Positions 1 to 9,307 of a stretch of DNA of 64,000 nt are shown one piece after another (position 1 is the stretch's first letter; every line of letters begins with the position of its first letter). The DNA is from Alphaproteobacteria bacterium. Its GTDB lineage: Bacteria > Pseudomonadota > Alphaproteobacteria > Reyranellales > Reyranellaceae. The position numbers and the translations under genes were made by a program. The notes beneath the pieces are model-generated. The model was not told the origin of the DNA. It worked only from the letters and a program-made list of their open reading frames with translations, and did no database searches. The stretch is from NCBI GenBank assembly GCA_017307275.1, contig JAFKFK010000010.1, forward strand, positions 1 to 64,000, written 5' to 3'.

Positions 1-561
1 GTAGATCACCACCGCCGGGATGGCCGCCGCCAGCCCCAGCGCCGTCGCCAGCAGCGCCTCGGCGATACCTGGCGCCACCACGGCCAGGTTGGTCGTCTGT
101 GACCGCGAGATGCCGATGAAGGAATTCATGATCCCCCACACCGTACCGAACAGGCCGACGAACGGTGCCGTGGCCCCGATCGTCGCCAGCACGCCGGTTC
201 CCTTCAGCATCCGCCGACCGGCCGCCGCCTCCAGCCGTTCCAGCCGCGACGCCACCCGCTCCTTCAGCCCGTCGCGATCCTGCGCCGGATCGCCGGCGAG
301 CTGCCACTCCGCCCGGGCGGCGCTCACCAGCCCGTCGGCCGGCGCGTCGCCCAGCGAGGCCGCCCGGTCGATGCCGGCCAGCGCCTGACGCTGGCGGCGC
401 ACCGTCGCCGCAAGCTCCAGGCTCTTGGCCGCGAACACGGCCCAGGTCAGCACCGCCGCAAACACCAGGCCCAGCATCACCGCCTGCACCACCCAGTCCG
501 CCGCGACGAACATCCCCCACACAGACAGGTCGTGCGGTACCGGATTCGCTTCGCCCGTCAT
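1..561 (-). CDS. exbB: ExbB/TolQ/MotA-family proton channel subunit, C-terminus off the window
   Basis: This inner-membrane protein would pair with ExbD and TonB to convert the proton-motive force into energy for outer-membrane uptake. Translating the minus strand from ATG at 561 stays open to base 1, so 187 residues are seen and the C-terminus lies outside. A membrane helix at about residues 28-48 is followed by a cytoplasmic charged segment and then the conserved ExbB core: [20 protein letters not shown] near residues 130-150, then a second helix rich in Ala and Leu. Its ATG overlaps the stop of the upstream DUF3325 gene (ATGA), so it is probably translationally coupled. TolQ or MotA are alternatives, but the DUF3325 neighbour favours an iron/TonB setting. 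Confidence 0.88.
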   Translation of the reverse strand, partial: MTGEANPVPHDLSVWGMFVAADWVVQAVMLGLVFAAVLTWAVFAAKSLELAATVRRQRQALAGIDRAASLGDAPADGLVSAARAEWQLAGDPAQDRDGLKERVASRLERLEAAAGRRMLKGTGVLATIGATAPFVGLFGTVWGIMNSFIGISRSQTTNLAVVAPGIAEALLATALGLAAAIPAVVIY

Positions 562-896
562 GCGGTGAGGCCTTGCAGCAAACGGACCAGTGGCCGCAGC
601 CAGTGAGCGCGCCATGTGAGGGTGCAGACCACACTAAATGCGCTGACGCTGAGCGCCGTCACCCAGACCAGCGTCCCGAAGCTCGCCCCATCGCGAACGA
701 TGGCCAGCACTAAACTCGCCAGCAGCAGCATGTATCCGACCACGCGCAAGGGCAGGACGGCGCGCGGCGGACAATGGCGCGCCCCTCCCAGGTGATGCCA
801 GTGACGGTCCTGGCTCAGCGCCAGCAGCGCGAAGCCGAGGTAAGCCGAGACCAGCACCGCCACCAGAAGAGCGGAAAGGAGCGCCGTGGAGATCAA
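558..896 (-). CDS. DUF3325 family small membrane protein
   Basis: A 112-residue protein with about three hydrophobic helices (roughly residues 4-28, 47-68 and 72-95) and a short His-rich loop, DRHWHHLGG, between the first two. It resembles DUF3325 proteins, which are commonly found beside PepSY-domain and TonB/ExbB genes in siderophore or heme uptake loci. Its biochemical role is unknown. The start is TTG at 896, which overlaps the stop of the preceding small ORF (TTGA). Its own stop overlaps the exbB start. Both overlaps support co-translation in one operon running leftward. Confidence 0.72.
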   Translation of the reverse strand: MISTALLSALLVAVLVSAYLGFALLALSQDRHWHHLGGARHCPPRAVLPLRVVGYMLLLASLVLAIVRDGASFGTLVWVTALSVSAFSVVCTLTWRAHWLRPLVRLLQGLTA

Positions 897-1006
897 TGTG
901 GTTTCGCTGCCGGAAGTGCAGGCAAAGGCTTCAGGCCTTGCGGCGGGGCAGAGCCGCTTCCGAAGCAGAAGGTCAGGGTCGGGGCAAGATCCAGAAGCGT
1001 CTTCAT
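893..1006 (-). CDS. 37-residue small ORF coupled to DUF3325
   Basis: A short frame starting MKTLLDLAPTLTF, with no recognised family; its middle and end are Pro/Ala-rich. Support comes from its signals rather than its protein: the ATG at 1006 has a good ribosome-binding sequence, AGAGGAG, seven bases upstream. Its TGA overlaps the TTG start of DUF3325, and its ATG overlaps the TGA of another short ORF (ATGA). It may be a genuine small protein or a leader that keeps ribosomes moving into the exbB cluster. Chance cannot be excluded at this length. Confidence 0.45.
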   Translation of the reverse strand: MKTLLDLAPTLTFCFGSGSAPPQGLKPLPALPAAKPH

Positions 1007-1128
1007 GAGGTCACTCCTCTTTGACGAACGGGATCATGGGATTTATCTGCGACCTTCCGCCGCTGCGGCAGGAACATGGTCGCGGTAGCGGTGGTGGCGA
1101 TGGCGCCAGCCAGCAACATGAGGTCCAT
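1003..1128 (-). CDS. 41-residue putative single-helix membrane peptide
   Basis: Begins MDLMLLAGAIATTATATMFL, a stretch that could form one membrane helix, followed by a basic QRRK and a polar tail. The TGA stop overlaps the start of the next 37-residue ORF. I see no clear ribosome-binding site, and an in-frame TAG lies four codons upstream of the ATG. The 1129-1305 stretch above it holds only fragments of open frame broken by TAG codons, so this ORF may be the surviving end of a decayed larger membrane gene. A PepSY-type gene is often found at this position, but that identity is a guess. Confidence 0.35.
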   Translation of the reverse strand: MDLMLLAGAIATTATATMFLPQRRKVADKSHDPVRQRGVTS

Positions 1129-1305
1129 GTTGCCGACAGCCTATCTGCCGCGTGCAATGGCCTGCGCGAGATGGTCGTTGGTCGTGACGGTGGTCGGCAG
1201 GACGGAGATCGTCGCCAAAGCTGCCGCAGCCTAGCGTGCGCGAACGACACGCTCTATGGCGGCCGCGGCATCTACTTCGAAGATCCCAGCAGGCCTCGGC
1301 GCAGC

Positions 1306-1737
1306 CTAGTTCTGCAGTGCCCGCCCGCCGTTCAACACGCCGGCGCGTCCAGCGTCGGGACCGGCTTCGCGAATCGTACAGACGTACTGGCCAGGCAGCA
1401 TCTGCACATCGATGAAGCGTATCTGACCGGGTGCGAGATTGAGCCATATGGCGTTGCCCGAGTCGCCGCCGCGGCACCGAAAGACATGATGTCCCGCATT
1501 GATCTCGGTGCGCATCCAGGTCTGCGTGCCAAGACGTCCGATGTAGAGCCCGTCGACCGATACGTTCAGGACGGGGCTGGCCGCTGCCGGATTGTAGAAA
1601 TAGACCGCAGCCGTGCCGGGCGGTGGCGGATTGAACTGCTTGCCGGCAGCATCCTGGCCCGGCGGCGCCATCGCAACCGATGAGGATTGGCAGCCCGCGA
1701 GGGCCAACAGCAACAGGGCGGCAAGGCTTTTACGCAT
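1306..1737 (-). CDS. DUF2846-like lipoprotein
   Basis: A 143-residue predicted lipoprotein: MRKSLAALLLLALAGC is a type II signal peptide with lipobox LAGC, giving a lipidated cysteine at about residue 16. The mature part carries a predicted beta-rich domain with GTAAVYFYNP and a later GQIRFIDVQM stretch, resembling DUF2846 proteins that follow an N-terminal lipoprotein anchor. Function is unknown. The longer frame upstream of this ATG reads through the end of the RraA-like gene and is not used. The start lies 11 bases after that gene, so it is likely cotranscribed with xseA and the RraA gene. Confidence 0.7.
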   Translation of the reverse strand: MRKSLAALLLLALAGCQSSSVAMAPPGQDAAGKQFNPPPPGTAAVYFYNPAAASPVLNVSVDGLYIGRLGTQTWMRTEINAGHHVFRCRGGDSGNAIWLNLAPGQIRFIDVQMLPGQYVCTIREAGPDAGRAGVLNGGRALQN

Positions 1738-1748
1738 TGTCCTCTCCT

Positions 1749-2480
1749 TCAGCCGCCAGCGGGTTCGCCGGCCTTGATCCAGTCCTGATAGAGCTTCTTG
1801 GTTTCGTCGTTGGGCGGATAGGTGCCTTTGATCGGCTTGCCCTGGCCCACGCGGATCGCGACGAACTTCTCCAGCCGCTCCTGCTCGAAGGAATCGCGCG
1901 CCACTTCGTCGGCGAGATGGCGCGGCACTACGATAGCGCCATCGCCATCGGCCACGATCACGTCGCCAGGATAGACCGCGACACCGCAAATGCCGACCGG
2001 CGTCTGCACCTCGACAGGATGGAGATGGTTCATGCTGGGCGGCGCGGCCGGCGCCACGCAGTAGACCGGGAAATCAAAGGTGCCGATCACCGGCGTGTCG
2101 CGCATGCCGCCGTCGCTCAAAACGCCCGCGACGCCGCGCACCTTGAGGCGCAGCGCCAGGATATCGCCCAACGTGCCCGAGCGCAGGTTGCCCTCGGTGC
2201 CGATCACCAGCACGTGGCCGGCCGGCGTCTCTTCGATGGCGATGTTCTGCGCGTGGATGGGATCGTTAGGTGACGGCGGCTTGTCGAGATCCTCGCGGCC
2301 CGGCACGTAGCGCAACGTGTAGGCTGGCCCGACCATGCGCGTCGCGTTGGGATTGAGCGGCCGCACGCCGCTCACCGCCGTGTTGCGAAAGCCGCGCTTC
2401 AGCATCTGCATGGAGACGGTCGCCGTGCTGGCGTACATGAAATTCTTGATGGTCTCGGCCGACAGCGGCGCCGTGGTCAT
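1749..2480 (-). CDS. RraA-family protein (possible HMG/CHA aldolase type)
   Basis: A 243-residue protein of the RraA / dimethylmenaquinone-methyltransferase-like fold. The family signature GVLSDGGMRD, with the Asp and Arg that bind metal and substrate in the aldolase members, lies near residue 120. Members include 4-hydroxy-4-methyl-2-oxoglutarate aldolases and the RNase E inhibitor RraA. This one is longer than E. coli RraA (about 161 residues), which favours a metabolic aldolase or decarboxylase. ATG at 2480 was chosen because upstream residues run into the xseA tail. It sits 13 bases downstream of xseA on the same strand. Confidence 0.8.
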   Translation of the reverse strand: MTTAPLSAETIKNFMYASTATVSMQMLKRGFRNTAVSGVRPLNPNATRMVGPAYTLRYVPGREDLDKPPSPNDPIHAQNIAIEETPAGHVLVIGTEGNLRSGTLGDILALRLKVRGVAGVLSDGGMRDTPVIGTFDFPVYCVAPAAPPSMNHLHPVEVQTPVGICGVAVYPGDVIVADGDGAIVVPRHLADEVARDSFEQERLEKFVAIRVGQGKPIKGTYPPNDETKKLYQDWIKAGEPAGG

Positions 2481-2493
2481 TTTTCTTTTCCCT

Positions 2494-4014
2494 CTACAAC
2501 AACGAACCCTGGTTGCCGCTGCCGCCTTCCTGACGACGCGGTGGTGGCGGAGCCGCCGGCTTCGCAGCCCTGCCGGCGCTATCGGTGACCTTCGCACCGA
2601 TGCGACCATCGGCAAACTCGATGCTGATCGTCTGGCCTGCACCTGTATCCGCGGCCGCCAGTACAGGCTGGCCATCCTGATCGCGCACCAGCGCGAAGCC
2701 GCGATTCAGCACGGAGTGGAAGGAATAGCTCTCCAGCAGCTTGCCGAGTTGGTCGACGCGATCGGCGTTGCGCGTCAACAGATCTTCGCTATGACGCTTC
2801 AGGCGGTCAGCGTGCTGCGAGAGACGATCGCCCATACGCTCGATCTTCTGGCGTGTGTCGCCTTTGAAGCGCTCCATGGCAGCACGCAGTGCCCGCGACT
2901 CCGCGACCAACAACTGCTCCTTGGTCGCGATGACGGCATTTGGCTTGAGAAGTCGCGCCGCCGCCAAGGCCTGTGTGCGTCGGTCGACGAGCTGCCGCAT
3001 CGCCAGTCCCAGCCGCTCGCCGCTGACATCGAGCCGCTGCTGGCGCTCCTCGATCAGGCGGCGCGGATCGCCCAAGCCGCGCGCCAGCCCAGCAAGCTCC
3101 ATCGTCGATTCGCGCAGCAGACGAACGATACCGCCGACCAGCCGCTTGGCGTAGTCCAGCGTCTCCGCCATCAGGTCGGCACGCACCGGCACGGCCATTT
3201 CGGCCGCAGCGGTCGGCGTCGGCGCACGGCGGTCCGAGGCGAAGTCGATCAGGGTCGTATCGGTCTCGTGGCCGACCGCCGAGATGAGCGGGATCGTCGA
3301 CGCCGCAGCGGCGCGTACCACGACCTCCTCGTTGAAGGCCCAGAGATCCTCGAGACTGCCGCCGCCACGCGCCACGATCAGCACGTTGGGCCGCGGCACG
3401 GGCCCATTTTCGGGAAGCCTGTTGAAGCCGGCGATGGCCGCCGCCACTTCGCCGGCGGCCTTCTCCCCCTGCACAGCCACCGGCCAGACCAGGACGTGGC
3501 AAGGAAAGCGATCCGCGAGCCGATGCAAGATATCGCGGATGACGGCACCCGACGGCGACGTCACGACACCCACTACTTCCGGCAAGAAGGGCAGCGGCTG
3601 CTTGCGGTCCTGGTCGAACAGGCCCTCGGCCTGCAATTTCTTGCGGCGATCTTCCAGGAGCTTCAGCAGCGCGCCTTCGCCCGCTAGTTCCAGCCGGTCG
3701 ACGATGATCTGATAGCGCGAGGAGCCTGCGTAGGTCGTGAGCTTGCCGGTGGCGATGACCTCCAGCCCCTCCTCGATGCGGATTCCGAGGCGCGGGATCG
3801 TCCCCTTCCAGGCGACACCGTCAATCACGGCGTTCTCGTCCTTCAGGCGAAAATAACAATGACCGGAACGCGGGAAAGACGGCTGGCTGATTTCGCCCCG
3901 CACGCGCACGCGCGGAAACGCCGTCTCGATCTCGCGCTTCAGGGCAAAAGAGAGCTCGGAAACCGAGAATTCCGGAACGTTGCTGGGGGCTGCGGGGGCA
4001 TCGAGGTTATCCAT
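2494..4014 (-). CDS. xseA: Exodeoxyribonuclease VII large subunit
   Basis: A 506-residue homologue of XseA, the catalytic subunit of exonuclease VII, which degrades single-stranded DNA with the small subunit XseB. The N-terminal OB-fold (about residues 15-110, including FSVSELSFALKREIE and GHCYFRLKDE) precedes the catalytic domain with VGVVTSPSGAVIRDILHR and VLIVARGGGSLEDLW, then a long helical region and a conserved NRGFALVRD near the end. The C-terminus adds a Pro/Arg-rich tail. No xseB lies nearby. It is divergent from purD with 58 bases between the start codons. Confidence 0.96.
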   Translation of the reverse strand: MDNLDAPAAPSNVPEFSVSELSFALKREIETAFPRVRVRGEISQPSFPRSGHCYFRLKDENAVIDGVAWKGTIPRLGIRIEEGLEVIATGKLTTYAGSSRYQIIVDRLELAGEGALLKLLEDRRKKLQAEGLFDQDRKQPLPFLPEVVGVVTSPSGAVIRDILHRLADRFPCHVLVWPVAVQGEKAAGEVAAAIAGFNRLPENGPVPRPNVLIVARGGGSLEDLWAFNEEVVVRAAAASTIPLISAVGHETDTTLIDFASDRRAPTPTAAAEMAVPVRADLMAETLDYAKRLVGGIVRLLRESTMELAGLARGLGDPRRLIEERQQRLDVSGERLGLAMRQLVDRRTQALAAARLLKPNAVIATKEQLLVAESRALRAAMERFKGDTRQKIERMGDRLSQHADRLKRHSEDLLTRNADRVDQLGKLLESYSFHSVLNRGFALVRDQDGQPVLAAADTGAGQTISIEFADGRIGAKVTDSAGRAAKPAAPPPPRRQEGGSGNQGSLL

Positions 4015-4072
4015 GGGCGGCGGCAGCCTAGCCGCTTGTGCCCACGGCGCAAACTGTGGTCAAAGCCTCGCC

Positions 4073-5350
4073 ATGCGAATCCTCGTGGTGGGCGGCGGCG
4101 GCCGCGAACATGCGCTCTGCTGGGCGATTTCGGCGTCGCCCTTGTGCACCAAGCTCTACTGCGCGCCGGGCAATGCCGGCATCGCGCAGGTGGCCGAGTG
4201 CATCGACGTCGGCGCCGAGGATATCCCGGGCCAGGTGGCGCTGGCCGTGCGTGAAAAGATCGACTTCGTGGTGGTAGGTCCCGATGCGCCGCTGGTCGCG
4301 GGCATCGTCGACGCCTTCACAGCTGCCGGCATCAAGGCCTGGGGGCCGTCCAAGGCCGCCGCGCGCCTCGAAGGCTCCAAGAGCTTCACCAAGGCACTCT
4401 GCCGCGAGAACAACATCCCGACGGCCGCCTACGAGCACTTCACCGACGTTGCTGCGGCCGAGGCCTATATTCGCGCGCAGGGCGCACCGATCGTCGTCAA
4501 GGCGGATGGGCTCGCCGCCGGCAAGGGCGTGATCGTGGCCGAGACGGTCGAGCAGGCGATCGAGGCGGTGCGCGATATGCTGGCCGGAAATCGCTTCGGC
4601 GCCGCCGGCGCCTCGGTCGTGATCGAAGAGTTTATGCAGGGCGAGGAGGCGAGCTTCTTCGCGCTCTGCGACGGCGAGCATGTGCTGCAGCTCGCGGGCG
4701 CGCAGGATCACAAGCGTGCCTTCGACGGCGACAAGGGGCCGAACACCGGCGGCATGGGCGCCTATTCGCCGGCCCCGATTTTCGACACCGCCATGCAGAA
4801 GCGCACGATGGACGAGATCGTGATGCCGACCGTGCGCGCGATGGCCAAGGCGGGCTCGCCGTTCAAGGGCGTGTTCTATGTCGGCCTGATGATCGATCAG
4901 AAAGGGCCGCGGCTGGTCGAGTTCAACTGCCGCTTCGGCGACCCCGAGTGCCAGGTCCTGATGATGCGGCTGAAGTCCGATCTCGTGCCGGCCCTGCTCG
5001 CCTGCGTCGACGGCGGCCTGAATCATCTCGACCTGCGCTGGTCCCAGGACTCCGCTGTCACCGTCATCCTCGCCACCAAGGGCTACCCTGACTCCTACCC
5101 CAAGGGCAGCGAGATCCGCGGGCTGGACCAGGCGGCCAAGGTCCAAGGCGTGCAGATTTTCCATGCCGGCACCAAGACGGACGGCGGCCGCATCCTGGCC
5201 AATGGTGGCCGCGTCCTGAATGTCAGCGCCATGGCTGCAACGGTCGAGGAGGCCCGCGACCGCGCATACCGCGCAGTGGACCTGATCGACTGGCCGGAAG
5301 GCTTTTGCCGGCGTGATATTGCATGGCGGGCAGTCGGCCACCGGTCGTGA
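4073..5350 (+). CDS. purD: Phosphoribosylamine-glycine ligase
   Basis: A 425-residue ATP-grasp enzyme that joins glycine to phosphoribosylamine in de novo purine synthesis. It starts with MRILVVGGGGREHALCW, the diagnostic N-terminal loop. It continues with the ATP-grasp central domain (KADGLAAGKGVIVAE, EEFMQGEEASFFAL, GPNTGGMGAYSPAP) and the metal-binding VEFNCRFGDPECQVL. Length matches the family. The frame is open upstream, but the ATG at 4073 places the glycine-rich loop at the very N-terminus, as in other PurD proteins. No other pur gene is adjacent. Confidence 0.97.
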   Translation: MRILVVGGGGREHALCWAISASPLCTKLYCAPGNAGIAQVAECIDVGAEDIPGQVALAVREKIDFVVVGPDAPLVAGIVDAFTAAGIKAWGPSKAAARLEGSKSFTKALCRENNIPTAAYEHFTDVAAAEAYIRAQGAPIVVKADGLAAGKGVIVAETVEQAIEAVRDMLAGNRFGAAGASVVIEEFMQGEEASFFALCDGEHVLQLAGAQDHKRAFDGDKGPNTGGMGAYSPAPIFDTAMQKRTMDEIVMPTVRAMAKAGSPFKGVFYVGLMIDQKGPRLVEFNCRFGDPECQVLMMRLKSDLVPALLACVDGGLNHLDLRWSQDSAVTVILATKGYPDSYPKGSEIRGLDQAAKVQGVQIFHAGTKTDGGRILANGGRVLNVSAMAATVEEARDRAYRAVDLIDWPEGFCRRDIAWRAVGHRS

Positions 5351-5383
5351 CAGCCCGACCTCGCCGCCGCTAGGGTCTTTCCC

Positions 5384-6511
5384 ATGCCTGATTCGCCTGA
5401 TCTCTCCCAGCGCCTGCTGGCCCAGCTACGCTTCCCCTGCGGCGACGTTCCCGAGCCCGGGGACATCAAAAACGTCGCGCCCGGCATCTACTGGTTGCGC
5501 ATGCCGCTGCCCTTCCAGCTCAACCACATCAATTTGTGGCTGGTCGAGGAGAAGGATGGCTGGACGATCGTCGACACCGGCATCAATACGCCGGAGACGC
5601 GCGACCTCTGGGAAAAGATCTTCGCCCAGAAGCTGAACGGCAAGCCCGTCACGCGCGTGATCGCCACACACCTTCACCCCGACCATGTCGGGCTGGCCGG
5701 CTGGCTCTGCCAAAAGTGGAATGCGCCGCTCTGGATGACCCTGGGCGAGTACATGAGCGCACAGGCGGCCCGTAACGACTTCGTGGAGAGCGACGAGATC
5801 CGCGCTGCCCATCTTGCACGCAACGGCGTACCGGCGGATCGCATTGCCAATTTCCATCGCCACAAGGGCGGCTATGCCAAGGGCGTGGCGCCGCTGCCGA
5901 CAGCCTTCCAGCGTCTGATCCACGCCCACCCCCTCACCATCGGCGGGCATCGCTGGGACGTCATCGTGGGCCGCGGCCACGCGCCCGAGCACGCGTCGCT
6001 GTGGTGCCCCGAACTCAACGTCATGATCGCGGGCGACCAGGTGCTGCCCAAGATCAGCACCAATGTCGGCGTCTGGCCGAACGAGCCGTTGGCCGACGCG
6101 CTGACATGGTTCCTCGACGGCTTCTCGCGCTTCCGCCGTTTGCCGGCCGATGCATTGGTGCTGCCGAGCCATGGCTTTCCGTTCATCGGCCTGCACACAC
6201 GCCTCGACCAGCTCGTGGCCCATCACGATGCCCGCCTGAACGACATGACGACCGCCATCGCCCACAGGGGAGCCGAAGGCGCAACGGGCTGGGACATGGT
6301 GCCGGTGCTCTTCCCGCGCCATCTCGACAACAACCAGATCGTGTTCGCTTTCGGCGAAACTTTGGCGCATCTCCATTGCCTGGAGACGCGGGCACGCGTG
6401 AAGCGGGTGATCGTGGACGGCGTGCACAGGTTCGTCGCGCTGGTTAACCCTGCCAACGATCCGCCGTCCGACGATCCCTCGCCCGAGGTGATGGATGTCG
6501 GCGCTGTCTGA
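5384..6511 (+). CDS. Metallo-beta-lactamase-fold hydrolase
   Basis: A 375-residue MBL-superfamily hydrolase. The metal-binding motif is THLHPDHVG at about residue 95, with a later GHAPEHASLW histidine and AGDQVLP aspartate completing the expected binuclear zinc site. The C-terminal about 100 residues are helical, as in the longer MBL-fold group with a C-terminal winged helix domain. Substrate is unknown; a thioester or lactone hydrolase is plausible. The gene lies 33 bases after purD and ends 6 bases before queA, so it may be transcribed with the queuosine genes. Confidence 0.85.
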   Translation: MPDSPDLSQRLLAQLRFPCGDVPEPGDIKNVAPGIYWLRMPLPFQLNHINLWLVEEKDGWTIVDTGINTPETRDLWEKIFAQKLNGKPVTRVIATHLHPDHVGLAGWLCQKWNAPLWMTLGEYMSAQAARNDFVESDEIRAAHLARNGVPADRIANFHRHKGGYAKGVAPLPTAFQRLIHAHPLTIGGHRWDVIVGRGHAPEHASLWCPELNVMIAGDQVLPKISTNVGVWPNEPLADALTWFLDGFSRFRRLPADALVLPSHGFPFIGLHTRLDQLVAHHDARLNDMTTAIAHRGAEGATGWDMVPVLFPRHLDNNQIVFAFGETLAHLHCLETRARVKRVIVDGVHRFVALVNPANDPPSDDPSPEVMDVGAV

Positions 6512-6517
6512 CGGTTA

Positions 6518-7564
6518 ATGCGCGTCGATCTTTTCGACTTCGAGCTTCCCGACGACCTCATCGCGCAGCGGCCCGTCTCGCCGCGCGACTCTGCACGCCT
6601 GCTCGATGTGGCGCCGGACGGCCTGCACGATAGGACCGTGCGCGACCTGCCGGGCTTGTTGCGCCAAGGCGACCTCCTCGTCTTCAACGACACCAAGGTC
6701 ATTCCCGCCCGGTTGAAAGGCGTGCGTGCCGGAACAGAGGGGCGACAGGACGTTTCGCTCGAAGCTCTGTTGATCCGCGATCTCGGTCTCGGCCGTTGGC
6801 TTTCCTTCGCTCGGCCCACTAAGCGATTGCGTCTCGGCGATGCGATCACCTTCGCCAACGGACTCACAGCTCGCGTCGATGCCAAGCACGAAGACGGCTC
6901 AATCGTCCTGGCGTTCGGCAAGAGCGGTCACGAATTTCTCACAGCCCTGGAACAAACTGGCGCGGTACCCCTGCCTCCCTACATTCGCGGCGGCACGGCC
7001 GACGCTCAGGATCGCGCCGATTACCAGACTCTCTTCGCCCGCCATGATGGTTCCGTCGCCGCCCCCACCGCCGGCCTGCATTTCACGCCGCCTTTGCTGG
7101 CAGCGCTGGCAGACGCCGGCGTTGGCACGGCGGGCGTTACGCTCCATGTCGGCGCCGGTACCTTTCAGCCGGTCCGTGTCGACGACACCGACGCTCACAC
7201 CATGCACGCCGAATGGGGCGAGGTCTCCGAGGCGACGGCGAACGCCGTCAACGCGGCACGCGCGGCCGGCGGCAGGATCGTTTCGATCGGCACGACCTCG
7301 CTCAGGTTGCTGGAATCCGTGGCGCGCGCCCATGACGGTGCGGTGAAGCCATGGAGCGGCGAAACCGACATCTTCATCACGCCGGGCTTTCGCTTTCGCG
7401 CCGTCGACCTGCTGCTCACCAACTTCCATCTGCCGCGTTCGACATTGTTCATGCTGGTCGCCGCCTTCGCCGGTCTCGACTGCATGAAGCAGGCTTATGC
7501 GCACGCGATAGGCGAGCGATATCGCTTCTATTCTTACGGCGATTGTTGTTTGTTGCGCCGATGA
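6518..7564 (+). CDS. queA: S-adenosylmethionine:tRNA ribosyltransferase-isomerase
   Basis: A 348-residue QueA, which transfers and isomerises the ribosyl group of SAM onto preQ1 in tRNA to form epoxyqueuosine. Visible family features are the N-terminal [37 protein letters not shown] and the C-terminal [16 protein letters not shown]. Length and start are normal for the family. Its TGA overlaps the ATG of tgt by the ATGA arrangement, linking two successive enzymes of tRNA queuosine formation. Confidence 0.97.
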   Translation: MRVDLFDFELPDDLIAQRPVSPRDSARLLDVAPDGLHDRTVRDLPGLLRQGDLLVFNDTKVIPARLKGVRAGTEGRQDVSLEALLIRDLGLGRWLSFARPTKRLRLGDAITFANGLTARVDAKHEDGSIVLAFGKSGHEFLTALEQTGAVPLPPYIRGGTADAQDRADYQTLFARHDGSVAAPTAGLHFTPPLLAALADAGVGTAGVTLHVGAGTFQPVRVDDTDAHTMHAEWGEVSEATANAVNAARAAGGRIVSIGTTSLRLLESVARAHDGAVKPWSGETDIFITPGFRFRAVDLLLTNFHLPRSTLFMLVAAFAGLDCMKQAYAHAIGERYRFYSYGDCCLLRR

Positions 7565-8685
7565 GTCTTTCCTTCAAGCTGCTCGGCACCGATGGCAACG
7601 CACGCCGCGGGCAGATCACGACAGCGCACGGCACGATCGAGACGCCGGCCTTTATGCCGGTGGGCACCGCCGGGACCGTAAAGGCGATGATGCCGCAGTC
7701 CGTCGCCAGCACCGGCGCCGAGATCGTGCTGGGCAACACCTTCCACCTGATGCTGCGCCCAGGCGCGGAGCGCGTCGCCGCGTTGGGCGGCCTGCACAAG
7801 TTCATGAACTGGCCGGGACCGATCCTGACTGACTCCGGCGGCTTCCAGGTGATGTCGCTGAAGGAGCTGCGCAAGCTCGATCCCGACGGTGTCACGTTCC
7901 GGTCGCCCGTCGATGGCTCGCAGCATCGCCTCACGCCCGAACGCTCCATCGAAATTCAGCGCCTGCTCGATGCCGACATCACCATGTCGTTCGACGAATG
8001 CACGAGCTGGCCCGTCGAGGAGCCGGAGGCGGCCTTTTCCATGCGGCTTTCGATGAAGTGGGCGGAGCGCGGCAAGCGGGCCTTCACCGAGCGGCCGGGT
8101 TACGGCCTGTTCGGCATCGTACAGGGCAGCGTCTTCCCGGCGTTGCGCGAGGAAAGTACCAAGGCGCTGACCTCCATCGGCTTCGACGGTTATGCCGTGG
8201 GTGGGCTCGCCGTCGGCGAAGGCCAGGAAACGATGTTTCGCGTGCTCGACGAGACGACGCCGATGCTGCCGGCGGATCGCCCGCGTTACCTGATGGGCGT
8301 GGGGCGGCCAGCCGACATCGTGGGCGCCGTGAAGCGTGGCATCGACATGTTCGATTGCGTGATGCCAACACGCGCCGGCCGCACGGCCCAGGCTTTCACG
8401 CGCCGCGGCGAACTCAACATGCGCAACGCGCGCCATCGCGACGATCCCCGGCCGATCGACGAGCACTGTGCCTGCCCTGCCTGCAAGCATCACAGCCGCG
8501 CCTACCTGCATCACCTCATTCGCTCCGAGGAGATCCTTGGGGCGATGCTGCTGACCTGGCACAACCTGCACTACTATCAGGACGTCATGCGCGGTTTGCG
8601 TGGCGCCATCGAAAGCAATTCACTGGGCCACTGGATCGCCTCATTCGAAAGCGATCAAAGCCTCGGCGACATCCCCCCACTGTAG
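7561..8685 (+). CDS. tgt: tRNA-guanine transglycosylase
   Basis: A 374-residue bacterial Tgt that exchanges guanine 34 of GU(N) tRNAs for preQ1. The catalytic Asp region is in [12 protein letters not shown], the second active-site Asp in [12 protein letters not shown], and the zinc-binding cysteines in CACPACKHH. Its ATG at 7561 overlaps the queA stop. The frame extends far upstream but that part is antisense-like sequence within queA, so the overlap start is preferred. Together with queA this forms a queuosine operon. Confidence 0.97.
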   Translation: MSLSFKLLGTDGNARRGQITTAHGTIETPAFMPVGTAGTVKAMMPQSVASTGAEIVLGNTFHLMLRPGAERVAALGGLHKFMNWPGPILTDSGGFQVMSLKELRKLDPDGVTFRSPVDGSQHRLTPERSIEIQRLLDADITMSFDECTSWPVEEPEAAFSMRLSMKWAERGKRAFTERPGYGLFGIVQGSVFPALREESTKALTSIGFDGYAVGGLAVGEGQETMFRVLDETTPMLPADRPRYLMGVGRPADIVGAVKRGIDMFDCVMPTRAGRTAQAFTRRGELNMRNARHRDDPRPIDEHCACPACKHHSRAYLHHLIRSEEILGAMLLTWHNLHYYQDVMRGLRGAIESNSLGHWIASFESDQSLGDIPPL

Positions 8686-8698
8686 CGGAGCGTAGCGG

Positions 8699-9307
8699 AT
8701 GCCCAACGAGGCGTTGATCGTGGTCGATGTGCAGAACGATTTCTGCGAAGGTGGGACCCTCGCGGTGCCCGGCGCCAATGCCATCGTGCCTCTGCTCAAC
8801 CGCTTGATTAGCCGCTACGACCACGTCGTCCTGACGCAGGACTGGCATCCCGCGGGCCATGCCTCGTTCGCGAGTTCCTGGGCCGATGCAGAGCCCTTCT
8901 CGACGGTGAAGTTCCCTTACGGGCCGCAAACCCTGTGGCCGGACCACTGCATTCAGGGCACGCCGGGCGCTGCGTTCCATCCCGATCTTGAAACGACCAA
9001 GGCGCAGATGATCGTGCGCAAGGGTTACCATACGGGCATCGATTCCTATTCGGCGTTCCGCGAGAACGACCGCATGACGCGCACCGGACTCGACGGCTAC
9101 CTGAAGGCGCGCGGCTTCTCGCGGCTGATCTTCTGCGGCCTGGCGCTCGACTATTGCGTCGCCTGGTCAGCCATCGATGCTCGGCAAGCTGGCTTCGATG
9201 TCGCCGTGGTGCTCGAAGCCACGGCTGCCATCGATCTCGATGGCAGCCGCAAGCGCAAGCTCACCGAGATGCGCCAGGGTGGTATCAATCTAAACCTTAC
9301 TGCCTGA
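8699..9307 (+). CDS. pncA: Nicotinamidase
   Basis: A 202-residue isochorismatase-fold amidohydrolase that converts nicotinamide to nicotinate for NAD salvage. The catalytic triad motifs are visible: Asp in IVVDVQNDFCEGG at residue about 10, Lys in IVRKGYHTG, and Cys in FCGLALDYCVAW. The metal site is HPAGHASFAS preceded by TQDWH. The gene starts 13 bases after tgt. Its last 11 bases overlap the end of the convergent OmpA-family gene. Confidence 0.95.
   Translation: MPNEALIVVDVQNDFCEGGTLAVPGANAIVPLLNRLISRYDHVVLTQDWHPAGHASFASSWADAEPFSTVKFPYGPQTLWPDHCIQGTPGAAFHPDLETTKAQMIVRKGYHTGIDSYSAFRENDRMTRTGLDGYLKARGFSRLIFCGLALDYCVAWSAIDARQAGFDVAVVLEATAAIDLDGSRKRKLTEMRQGGINLNLTA

Noticed and set aside
4028..5341. 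437-codon minus-strand open frame opposite purD
   Set aside because: Antisense shadow of purD with low-complexity His/Asp/Ala-rich translation and no family motif.
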